Source: Paraburkholderia domus (lineage in GTDB: Bacteria; Pseudomonadota; Gammaproteobacteria; Burkholderiales; Burkholderiaceae). From it: a stretch of DNA of 64,000 nucleotides. The notes under the pieces are model-generated. The model made no database searches. It was not told the origin of the DNA and saw nothing but the letters and a program-made list of their open reading frames with translations. Location: contig NZ_CAJNAT010000015.1 in the NCBI RefSeq assembly GCF_905220705.1, forward strand, positions 62,001-126,000, in the 5' to 3' direction. Shown in pieces: positions 56,932 through 64,000 of this stretch (its first letter is position 1; every line of letters starts with the position of its first letter). A program made the translations under genes and the position numbers.

Positions 56932-57486
56932 CTACATCTTCATCAGATCATTCCAGCCTTTAAGACCAATTCGCCGAAGAGTCTCCTGATTTCGCTCATA
57001 AATATCTTCCGCGTCCGGAAAAGCCTGAACTGCCCGTTCAATACTATTCTCACGAAGCAGATGCAAAATAGGATAAGGCGCCCGATTAGTATAATTCTCG
57101 ATATCGTCGGGCTCACTCTCTTCAAACTGATAATGAGGGTGAAAGCTGGCAATCTGAATAATGCCTTCCAGCCGAAGTTGCTTGATCATCCTCTCGGCAA
57201 AAAACAGGCAATCGTTATAATCGAGAAAATCACCCAGCGCGTACGGTAAAACCAGAAGCGTGGTATCCACCACTTCAGGATTCGCCGCGACCAGTGCCTG
57301 AATCTCGGTTTCGAGATCGGTTAAAACCCCTTCCATATCCACAGCGTCGCTAACGGCATAGCGAATCTGCTCTTTCACGTGCACGGCCTTGGCAAAGGGG
57401 CACAAATTGAGCCCAATTACGGCCGCTGTCAGCCAATGACGAGTGGCGGCGATAACAGCATCATGAGATTCGGCAGGCAACGACAT
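56932..57486 (-). CDS. DUF1415 protein
   Basis: This 184-residue protein matches DUF1415 as far as I can recall: VIGLNLCPFAKAVHVKEQIRY, TTLLVLPYALGDFLDYNDCL, IASFHPHYQFEESEPDDIEN and NRAPYPILHLLRE. Function is unknown. The DNA over its C-terminal half is unusually AT-rich (109 GC of 240 bases counted at 56941-57180), although the protein family is normal for the group. The start at 57486 is in the usual place. Confidence 0.85.
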   Translation of the reverse strand: MSLPAESHDAVIAATRHWLTAAVIGLNLCPFAKAVHVKEQIRYAVSDAVDMEGVLTDLETEIQALVAANPEVVDTTLLVLPYALGDFLDYNDCLFFAERMIKQLRLEGIIQIASFHPHYQFEESEPDDIENYTNRAPYPILHLLRENSIERAVQAFPDAEDIYERNQETLRRIGLKGWNDLMKM

Positions 57487-57571
57487 GGCAAGCAGCGAAA
57501 GGGGAAAGTGCCATTCTAACGGTGCGGAACGGCACCGATCCGCGCCCTGCCGCAAGAAGGCGTCAAAAAGC

Positions 57572-58213
57572 TCAGCCCGCTGGCGTCGCGCCGCACGCGG
57601 CGGCAATCAACTGCGCCGCCAACTTGGGTGCGGCAAGAATCGGCCCGCAGCCTGGGCCGTAGGTCTGGCTGGCCGCGTACACGCCTTCGATCATCAAACC
57701 CAGCCCATTGGCCAACGTCACCGGATCATCGGCGCCTGCCGCGGTCGTCAGTTCCAGAAGCCGCGCCATCAACCGTTCCTTGTTGCGAAACACGAATTGC
57801 CGCGCGGGATGCGTCGCGTCAGGAAACTCCACCGACACATTCACGAAAGGACAGCCACGGTAGTCATCGATCGATGCACGCACCGCCAGGTCGTCGAAAT
57901 ATTGCTGAAGCTGCTTTGCCGGCTCGCCTGGATGCTTCGCAAAGCTCTTTTCCACGTAGCCGAAGAACTGCTTGTCCTTCTGCTCCAGATAGGCCATGAC
58001 CAATTCGTCCTTCGACGAAAACTGGCGGTACAAGCTCATCTTGTTCACGCCCGCACGCTCCACCACCGCGTCGACGCCAACCGCCCGCACACCCTCGCGG
58101 TAGAACAGTTCGTCCGCGGCGCGCAGCAGATGCTGCTGCGCCTGCGGGCCGGCTGTCTGCGCACCGCGTGCTCGCCTTGCTTCGGCCGGCTTGAGTGCCT
58201 TACTGTCGGACAT
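57572..58213 (-). CDS. TetR-family repressor
   Basis: This 213-residue regulator has an N-terminal helix-turn-helix (LLRAADELFYREGVRAVGVDAVVERAGVNKMSLYRQFSSKDEL, seen in pieces) and a ligand domain of the TetR C-terminal type. A Cys-Pro pair (YRGCPFVNVSVEFP) lies in the middle. It is divergent from the MFS gene and should act on the operator at 58249-58264. The inducer is unknown. Confidence 0.93.
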   Translation of the reverse strand: MSDSKALKPAEARRARGAQTAGPQAQQHLLRAADELFYREGVRAVGVDAVVERAGVNKMSLYRQFSSKDELVMAYLEQKDKQFFGYVEKSFAKHPGEPAKQLQQYFDDLAVRASIDDYRGCPFVNVSVEFPDATHPARQFVFRNKERLMARLLELTTAAGADDPVTLANGLGLMIEGVYAASQTYGPGCGPILAAPKLAAQLIAAACGATPAG

Positions 58214-58241
58214 GGAGTGCCACCTAGATTGAATTGACGCC

Positions 58242-58270
58242 TTGACATGTTACCGAGCAGTAACTAGTAT
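58242..58270 (+). promoter_or_regulatory. MFS promoter with TetR-type operator in the spacer
   Basis: A near-ideal promoter is visible: -35 TTGACA at 58242-58247, 17-base spacer, -10 TAGTAT at 58265-58270. Within the spacer GTTAC (58249-58253) and GTAAC (58260-58264) form a perfect inverted repeat with a six-base centre. A TetR dimer bound there would block RNA polymerase. The site lies 29 bases before the TetR start, so it could control that gene as well. Confidence 0.75.
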
Positions 58271-58368
58271 CGCAACACCTATTGTGACTGATCTGTCACA
58301 AGTCCTTTACCGAAGTCGTAACAATACGAGCGATGCGGCGTGCGGGGCAGGCGTCGATTGGAGAACCG

Positions 58369-59652
58369 ATGAACTGGGCAGCGAGACTGATTGGCGGACG
58401 TTTCCACTACGGCTGGTTGACCGTCGCGGTGGTGTTTCTGGTGTTGCTGGCGGCGGCCGGCACGCGCGCCACGCCGAGCGTGATGATGGTGCCGCTGGAG
58501 CATCAATTCGGCTGGAGCCGCGCGACGATTTCGCTCGCAATCTCCGTAAACATCGCGCTTTACGGCTTGATGGGGCCGTTCGCGGCTGCGGCGATGCAAC
58601 GCTTCGGTGTGCGTCCTACCTTGCTGATCGCGCTCGGCACGATGGCGGCGGGCGTAGCGCTGTCGTCGCTGATGACGCATCCGTGGCAGATGGTCCTGAT
58701 CTGGGGCGTGATGGTCGGCGGCTCGACGGGCGTGGCTGCGCTGTCGTTGTCTGCGACTGTGGTGACGCGCTGGTTCACCACGCATCGCGGCCTCGTGATG
58801 GGGATTCTCACCGCCAGTTCGGCGACCGGCCAACTGGTGTTCCTGCCGATGCTTGCAGCCATCGCCGAGCATTACGGCTGGCGCCAGGTGGTGTGGGTGG
58901 TCGCGGGGGCGGCGGCGATTGTCTTGCCACTGGTCGCGTTTCTGTTGCCGGAACGGCCGGCGGATATGAAGCTGCGTCCGTTCGGCGAACCGGCCGACGC
59001 GCCGGTCTCCACCTCCGTGACCAAGCAGAATCCGCTGGCAATCGCCTTCGGCACGCTCGCCATGGCAAGCAAGACGCGTGATTTCTGGCTGCTGTTCTTC
59101 AGCTTCTTTATCTGCGGCGCGAGTACCAACGGTTACGTCGGCACGCACCTGATCGCGATGTGCGGCGACTATGGCATGACCGAAGTGCAGGGTGCATCCT
59201 TGCTTGCCGCAATGGGCATCTTCGATCTGTTCGGCACGACGCTGTCGGGCTGGCTGTCGGACCGCTTCAATAGCCGCGTGCTGCTGTTCTGGTACTACGG
59301 CCTGCGCGGTCTGTCGCTGATGTATTTGCCGCACGCTTTCGGCATCGATTTCTTCGGCCTGCCGTTGTTCGCGGTGTTCTATGGTCTCGACTGGATCGCC
59401 ACCGTGCCGCCCACCGTGCGTCTCGCGACCGATGTATACGGCAAGGAAGCGGCGCCGGTCGTGTTCGGCTGGGTAGTCGCCGGACACCAGCTCGGGGCGG
59501 CTTTTGCGGCGCTCGGCGCGGGCATGCTGCGCGCAAGCCTCGGCACGTACACGGTGGCATCGATGATTTCCGGCGGGCTGTGCCTGGTTGCCGCCGTGAT
59601 CGTGCTGCGAATCAACCGGCCGGCCAGGGCGCCGGAGCCGCAAGCGGTGTGA
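58369..59652 (+). CDS. MFS transporter controlled by TetR
   Basis: This 427-residue carrier has about 12 membrane segments with two halves. It begins FHYGWLTVAVVFLVLLAAAG, typical of the monocarboxylate/oxalate-formate type of MFS. The stretch WFTTHRGLVMGILTASSATGQ and GWLSDRFNSRVLLFWYY are consistent. GGAG lies five bases before the ATG at 58369. The divergent TetR and operator suggest induction by its substrate or a toxic compound. Confidence 0.88.
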   Translation: MNWAARLIGGRFHYGWLTVAVVFLVLLAAAGTRATPSVMMVPLEHQFGWSRATISLAISVNIALYGLMGPFAAAAMQRFGVRPTLLIALGTMAAGVALSSLMTHPWQMVLIWGVMVGGSTGVAALSLSATVVTRWFTTHRGLVMGILTASSATGQLVFLPMLAAIAEHYGWRQVVWVVAGAAAIVLPLVAFLLPERPADMKLRPFGEPADAPVSTSVTKQNPLAIAFGTLAMASKTRDFWLLFFSFFICGASTNGYVGTHLIAMCGDYGMTEVQGASLLAAMGIFDLFGTTLSGWLSDRFNSRVLLFWYYGLRGLSLMYLPHAFGIDFFGLPLFAVFYGLDWIATVPPTVRLATDVYGKEAAPVVFGWVVAGHQLGAAFAALGAGMLRASLGTYTVASMISGGLCLVAAVIVLRINRPARAPEPQAV

Positions 59653-59838
59653 AGCTGCGCTCCTTCGCAGGGTGGACAAAGCGGGCCAACGCAAACGGCT
59701 TCCTTCGGAGCCGCTTGCCATTGCAGCCGAAGTGAAAACTAAAGCGCACTTGTTGGAGCCGTGAGCGGCCCACCCCGGTTATGCTATGAGACCCCGGGCA
59801 GCCGCCCGCCGATCATGAATTTCGACCGAGAGAAGCGC

Positions 59839-60432
59839 ATGACCAACAAACCCGCCCCTACCGCAATTGCCATTCACGAGCTGATTGCAGGTCGCTGGAG
59901 CCCGCGCGCGTATTCGAGCGAGCCGGTGAGCCGCGAACATCTGCATTCGGTGCTCGAAGCGGCACGCTGGGCGCCGTCTTCGTATAACGCGCAGCCGTGG
60001 CGTTTCCTCGTATTCGATCGCAGCGTCGATGAAGTCTCGTTCAAGCAGGCTTTCGCCACGCTGGTGCCGTTCAACCAGGGCTGGAATGCGCCGGCGCCGG
60101 TGCTGATCGCGGTGACCACGCATACGCTGACCAACAAGGGCGAAGTGAACCGTTGCGCACCGTACGACGCGGGTGCCGCGGCGATGGCGTTGGTGCTGCA
60201 GGCGCACGCGCTCGGTCTCGCCGCGCATCAGATGAGCGGCTTCGACCCGAACGCGTTCCGCACGGCGTTCAAGCTGCCGACCGACGTCGACGTGATTGCG
60301 ATCATTTCGCTCGGCCATTACGGCGACGTCGACAAACTCGATCCGGTGCTGCGCGAGCGTGAGAAGTCGGTGCGTCAACGTTTGCCGCTTGCCGATATCG
60401 CTTATGGCGGCGGCTGGAAGAAGGCGTTCTGA
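59839..60432 (+). CDS. Nitroreductase-family protein
   Basis: This 197-residue FMN enzyme has the family opening RWSPRAYSSEPVSREHL, the FMN contact WAPSSYNAQPWRFLVFDR, and DAGAAAMALVLQAHALGLAAHQM in the middle. Relatives reduce nitro groups, quinones or flavins with NAD(P)H. The ATG at 59839 is preceded by GAGAGAAG; an ATG at 59815 is possible. A terminator follows. Confidence 0.9.
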   Translation: MTNKPAPTAIAIHELIAGRWSPRAYSSEPVSREHLHSVLEAARWAPSSYNAQPWRFLVFDRSVDEVSFKQAFATLVPFNQGWNAPAPVLIAVTTHTLTNKGEVNRCAPYDAGAAAMALVLQAHALGLAAHQMSGFDPNAFRTAFKLPTDVDVIAIISLGHYGDVDKLDPVLREREKSVRQRLPLADIAYGGGWKKAF

Positions 60433-60464
60433 GCGCCTTGTCGCCTTCTTGGTGATGACATAAA

Positions 60465-60490
60465 CGCGCGGCGCTGACCGCGCGGTTTTT
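60465..60490 (+). terminator. Intrinsic terminator after the nitroreductase gene
   Basis: CGCGCGG at 60465-60471 pairs with CCGCGCG at 60478-60484 around six bases, followed by GTTTTTATT. It lies between convergent genes and acts mainly on the rightward side. Confidence 0.85.
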
Positions 60491-60525
60491 ATTCCGCTTG
60501 TCTGCGACGCGGTAAGGCGTGTGGT

Positions 60526-62001
60526 TCATTCCGCGCCGTCCGCGATGCTTGAAAGCGGTGTGGCAACAGTCTCGAGCGACTTACGCTCCGCATCCACGCC
60601 CCAGATCCCCGCGATCACCGCAGCGGCGAGCATCAGCCCCGAGCCGACCAGATAGCCCAAAAACACTTCGCTGCGCTGATGCGTATCGATCAGCCGGCCG
60701 AAGAACGCCGGTCCGATGATGCCGCCCAGCGCTGTACCGAACGCATAGAACACCGCGATCGCCAGCGCGCGGATTTCCAGCGGAAACGATTCGCTGACCG
60801 TCAGATACGCCGAACTCGCCGCCGCCGAGGCGAAGAAGAAGAGCACCATCCACGCGATCGTCTGCGTCACGACGGTGAGCATCTGCTGCTCGAACAGGTA
60901 GCCGCTCAGTGTCAGCAGGATGCCGGATAGCGCGTAAGTCGCGCCGATCATCTTGCGGCGCCCGATTACGTCGAAGAGCCGGCCCAGCACCAGCGGTCCA
61001 AGGAAGTTGCCGAGCGCGAACGGCAACAGATACCAGCCGATGCGGTCGCCCGGCACGTGATAGAAATCAGTCAGCACCAGCGCGTAGGTGAAAAAGATCG
61101 CGTTGTAGAAGAACGCCTGCGCGGTCATCAACGAGAGGCCGACCAGCGCGCGCCGTCGGTGCACGTTGAACAGCGTGTGAAACACCTCGCGTAGCGGCGT
61201 ATGTCCGCGTGCCCGCAGTTTGAGCCGCGTGAGATCATCGTCGGCGAGCGCGTGCCCTTCACTGCGAAAGCGCGTTTCGATGCCGTCGACGATCGAGCGC
61301 GCCTCGCGTTCGCCGCCGTGCGTGAGCAGCCAGCGGGGACTTTCGGGCACCCAGATGCGCATTGGCAGAATCGCCAGCGCCAGCATCGCGCCGATGAAGA
61401 AACAGGCGCGCCAGCCCCAGTCGCCCGGCAGCAGATTCGGATCGAGCAGGACCAGCGAGCCCGCCGCGCCGAGTCCCGCACCGACCCAGAAGGTGCCGTT
61501 GATGCCGAGATCGGTCCAGCCGCGCAGCCGCGCGGGCGTGAATTCCTGGATTGTCGAGTTGATCGCCGTATATTCGCCGCCGATGCCTGCGCCGGTGAGA
61601 AAGCGAAACAGCAGAAAACTGGCGAGATTCCACGACAAAGCGGTCGCCGCGGTGGCGGCCAGATACAACGCGAGCGTGATGAAGAACAGCTTGCGACGGC
61701 CGAGCCGGTCGGTTAGCCAGCCGAAGCCGAGCGCGCCGAGCACGGCGCCGGCAATATAAGCGCTGCCGGCGAGGCCCACGTCGGCGTTGGTGAAATGCAA
61801 CGATGGGCTAGACTTCAACGCACTTGCCACAGCGCCCGCCAGCGTCACTTCCAGGCCATCCAGCAGCCACGTTATACCCAGCGCGACGACGAGCAGCGAG
61901 TGAAAGCGTCCCCACGGCAAACGGTCGAGCCGCGAGGGCAGGTCGGTTTCAATGATGGCGGCGTTTTTCTCGTGGACAACGGCGGTAGGCGGCGCGCTCA
62001 T
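60526..62001 (-). CDS. MFS transporter, sugar-porter-like
   Basis: This 491-residue protein has about 12 hydrophobic segments with the sugar-porter type loops GWLTDRLGRRKLFF and PESPRWLLTHGG. RFLTGAGIGGEYTAINSTIQEF is also typical. A long N-terminus and central loop of about 60 residues are cytoplasmic. No adjacent metabolic genes point to a substrate. The leftward gene starts about 190 bases from the Hsp70-like gene. Confidence 0.88.
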   Translation of the reverse strand: MSAPPTAVVHEKNAAIIETDLPSRLDRLPWGRFHSLLVVALGITWLLDGLEVTLAGAVASALKSSPSLHFTNADVGLAGSAYIAGAVLGALGFGWLTDRLGRRKLFFITLALYLAATAATALSWNLASFLLFRFLTGAGIGGEYTAINSTIQEFTPARLRGWTDLGINGTFWVGAGLGAAGSLVLLDPNLLPGDWGWRACFFIGAMLALAILPMRIWVPESPRWLLTHGGEREARSIVDGIETRFRSEGHALADDDLTRLKLRARGHTPLREVFHTLFNVHRRRALVGLSLMTAQAFFYNAIFFTYALVLTDFYHVPGDRIGWYLLPFALGNFLGPLVLGRLFDVIGRRKMIGATYALSGILLTLSGYLFEQQMLTVVTQTIAWMVLFFFASAAASSAYLTVSESFPLEIRALAIAVFYAFGTALGGIIGPAFFGRLIDTHQRSEVFLGYLVGSGLMLAAAVIAGIWGVDAERKSLETVATPLSSIADGAE

Positions 62002-62190
62002 TGCGTAAGTCTCCTGATTGCCGAAAATTGGTGGCGTATCCTGTCGAATTCAGCAATTTCTGTTCCGTCGAGCGGGTTTGGGACATTGTCGCGGGTGTCC
62101 CCGAAAGCGCCAGTTGATGCTGGCCGGGCTTTCGTGATACAAAGCCGCTCCCCTTTCTGTCCGCGCCAGCCGTGAGCGGCGATTCCTGCC

Positions 62191-63441
62191 ATGAACTATT
62201 GCGCGATTGACTTTGGTACTTCCAATTCGGCCGTAGCCGTCCCTGACGGCGCTGCGCTTAGGCTTGCGCCGGTCGAGGGCGCCTATACGACGCTGCCGAC
62301 CGCTGTCTTTTTCAACACCGACGAGGACACCCGTGAGTTCGGGCGCTCGGCGTTGGCGGCGTACATCGACGGTTTCGACGGTCGTCTGATGCGCTCGATG
62401 AAAAGTATTCTCGGCTCGCCGCTGGCCGAAAATTCGACGGATCTCGGCGACGGTTCGGCGATCAAGTACACGGACATCATCGCGATTTTCGTCGACCATC
62501 TGAAGCGTTCGGCCGAGAAAAGCGTCGGTGGCCCGATCAGCCGCGCCGTCTTGGGCCGCCCGGTGTTCTTCGTCGACGACGATCCGCGCGCGGACCAGAT
62601 GGCGCAGCAGCAGCTCGAAGCCGCGGCGCGGTCGGTCGGTTTACGGGAGATTCACTTTCAGTATGAGCCGATCGCGGCCGCGTTCGATTACGAATCGCAT
62701 CTGACGGAAGAGGGACTCGTGCTGGTGGCCGACATCGGCGGCGGTACGTCGGACTTTTCGCTGGTGCGGGTAGGGCCGGAGCGGATGAAGCGCGTCGAAC
62801 GGAAGGACGACGTGCTGGCACACCACGGGGTACACGTTGCAGGCACCGATTTCGACCGTCGCGTCGAACTGGTGACGATCCTGCGCGAACTCGGTTATCA
62901 GGCGCTCGATCCCGAAGGCCGTGAGATTCCGAACCGCATCTATTTCGATCTGGCAACTTGGCACCTGATCAACACCGTCTACGCACCGAAGCGCGTCAGT
63001 GAACTCACGCTCATGCGGCATCTGTTCACTCAGGTCAAACATCACGACCGCCTGATGCGCGTCGTGGAGCGCCGCTTGGGGCATGCATTGGCTGCTCACG
63101 CGGAAGAGGCGAAGATCGGCGTGGCGGCGGGTGGCGAGACCGTGATCGATCTCGACGAGGTGGAAGACGACCTGCGCCTGGCATTCGACGAAGCGCAACT
63201 CATCAAGGCCGGGCAGGACGAGACGCAGCGCATCGTGCAAGCGGCGCGCGATACGGTGCAAGCGGCCGGCGTGGCCCCGCGTGACGTCAGCGCGATTTAC
63301 TTCACAGGCGGTTCGACCGGATTGGCGTTTCTATCGGGCGCATTGGCGGCGGCATTTCCCGATGCCAAAGCGGTATTCGGCGACCGTCTTGCCAGCGTCG
63401 CAACAGGTCTCGGTATTCACGCGCGACGTCTGTTCGGATAA
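62191..63441 (+). CDS. yegD: Hsp70-family protein, YegD-like
   Basis: This 416-residue protein has the ATPase half of Hsp70 with phosphate loops AIDFGTSNSAVAVPDG, LVADIGGGTSDFSLVRVG and YFTGGSTGLAFLSGAL. It lacks the normal substrate-binding domain and lid. Its size and motifs match E. coli YegD (about 450), whose job is unknown. The ATG at 62191 is the natural start. A two-way terminator follows. Confidence 0.9.
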   Translation: MNYCAIDFGTSNSAVAVPDGAALRLAPVEGAYTTLPTAVFFNTDEDTREFGRSALAAYIDGFDGRLMRSMKSILGSPLAENSTDLGDGSAIKYTDIIAIFVDHLKRSAEKSVGGPISRAVLGRPVFFVDDDPRADQMAQQQLEAAARSVGLREIHFQYEPIAAAFDYESHLTEEGLVLVADIGGGTSDFSLVRVGPERMKRVERKDDVLAHHGVHVAGTDFDRRVELVTILRELGYQALDPEGREIPNRIYFDLATWHLINTVYAPKRVSELTLMRHLFTQVKHHDRLMRVVERRLGHALAAHAEEAKIGVAAGGETVIDLDEVEDDLRLAFDEAQLIKAGQDETQRIVQAARDTVQAAGVAPRDVSAIYFTGGSTGLAFLSGALAAAFPDAKAVFGDRLASVATGLGIHARRLFG

Positions 63442-63501
63442 CCAGACTAACCAGTCGCATACTGCGAAGATAATCACCGCATGCAGTTGTGACGGATATA
63501 A

Positions 63502-63527
63502 AAAAACCCCGCCGAGGCGGGGTTTTT
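63502..63527. terminator. Two-way terminator between yegD-like and csp genes
   Basis: AAAAACCCCGC at 63502-63512 pairs with GCGGGGTTTTT at 63517-63527 around a four-base loop. A runs on one side and T runs on the other allow stops in both directions for the convergent genes. Confidence 0.92.
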
Positions 63528-63551
63528 GCGTCCAGAAGGAAGCGTGCTTGC

Positions 63552-63755
63552 TTACACCGGCTTGATGTTAGCAGCTTGCTTGCCCTTCGGGCCCGTCTTC
63601 ACTTCAAACGTAACCTTTTGGTTTTCTTGCAGCGTCTTGAAGCCTTCCGTGCGGATTTCCGAGAAATGCGCGAACAGATCTTCGCCACCGCCGTCCGGCG
63701 TGATGAAGCCAAAGCCCTTTGCGTCATTGAACCACTTGACGGTACCGGTTTCCAT
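63552..63755 (-). CDS. Cold-shock protein
   Basis: This 67-residue CspA-type protein binds single-stranded RNA and DNA. RNP1 is KGFGFITP and RNP2 is DLFAHFS. It starts METGTVKWFNDAKGFGFI, as usual. AGGAAC lies about six bases before the ATG. The long untranslated leader suggested by the promoter below fits temperature control of translation, as in E. coli cspA. Confidence 0.95.
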   Translation of the reverse strand: METGTVKWFNDAKGFGFITPDGGGEDLFAHFSEIRTEGFKTLQENQKVTFEVKTGPKGKQAANIKPV

Positions 63756-63904
63756 ATTACTTGTTCCTAAAGATGGTAAATAAGGCCGAAGCCCAATGGG
63801 TGCGCATGAAAATCAAGGAAGGGGGTAATGGGACCAACCGGAGTACCGTTGATGGGCGAACTACGAAAGACCAATTCACTCGCCGCTTGAAATCCTGCCC
63901 GAAC

Positions 63905-63933
63905 GTTATACGGCCATTTCGGGCGAAGGTCAA
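63905..63933 (-). promoter_or_regulatory. Promoter of the cold-shock gene with long leader
   Basis: On the minus strand TTGACC (63933-63928) and TATAAC (63910-63905) are separated by 17 bases, a good sigma-70 promoter. Transcription would start near 63898, giving a leader of about 140 bases before the csp ATG. The rest of the window to 64000 shows no gene. Confidence 0.7.
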
Positions 63934-64000
63934 CACTCCGATCCCAACTTTACAAAATTTTGATGGATTGGCGCAAAAATTGCTTACAAAGCTTGCTATT

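Noticed and set aside
58279..59721. Leftward 480-codon ORF opposite the MFS gene
   Set aside because: It covers the operator region and the MFS gene and shows only Arg/Gln/His-rich shadow text.

Overview
The window reads as part of the main chromosome of a Burkholderia-type betaproteobacterium, most likely Paraburkholderia. The reasons are high GC with matching codon use, the long conserved order mla - murA - hisGDC(B) - marC - hisHAFIE - hinT - tatABC - degS-like - nif3-like - petABC - sspAB, and split thiamine genes. The species call is inference from gene order and protein style; I ran no search.

Layout. 1-6.2 kb: end of the glutamate synthase operon (gltB cut by the window edge, then gltD), a palindromic intergenic repeat and a two-way terminator. 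6.2-8.7 kb: a leftward D-amino-acid dehydrogenase and MFS permease pair. 9-16.5 kb: an accessory envelope-signalling region with a Tat lipoprotein that looks like a tyrosine phosphatase without its catalytic cysteine, a histidine kinase and response regulator pair, small secreted or lipoprotein genes, a stand-alone FlgH-like lipoprotein, and a second response regulator closely related to the first. 16.7-19.4 kb: an SbmA/YddA-type ABC exporter with an SDR enzyme that lacks the usual tyrosine. 19.7-23.4 kb: TPP riboswitch, a candidate coupled small ORF, then thiO-thiS-thiG-thiE. 23.5-31.3 kb: phospholipid transport (mlaF-E-D-A-C-B), an ABC-2 exporter pair, ibaG and murA. 31.3-40.4 kb: histidine biosynthesis with marC inserted, then a small membrane protein and hinT. 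40.6-42.2 kb: tatABC. 42.4-48.7 kb: DegS-like protease, Nif3-like protein, the cytochrome bc1 genes and sspA-sspB. 48.75 kb: tRNA-Thr(TGT) and its terminator. 49-64 kb: a lactonase plus covalent-flavin oxidase pair, two methyltransferases, a HI0933-type flavoprotein, DUF1059 and DUF1415 proteins, a TetR/MFS divergent pair with a clear operator, a nitroreductase, another MFS carrier, a YegD-like Hsp70 and a cold-shock gene.

How it fits together. Much of the window serves the cell envelope: lipid asymmetry (Mla), peptidoglycan precursor (MurA), folded-protein export (Tat, which should serve the Rieske protein, the phosphatase-like lipoprotein and the lactonase found here), periplasmic quality control (DegS-like) and respiration (bc1). 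The rest is amino-acid and cofactor supply (glutamate, histidine, thiamine).

No CRISPR array, complete insertion sequence or prophage was seen. The points most worth following are the cysteine-less phosphatase lipoprotein, the small ORF between the TPP riboswitch and thiO, the paired response regulators around a lone FlgH, the coupled oxidase-lactonase pair, and the tyrosine-less SDR.
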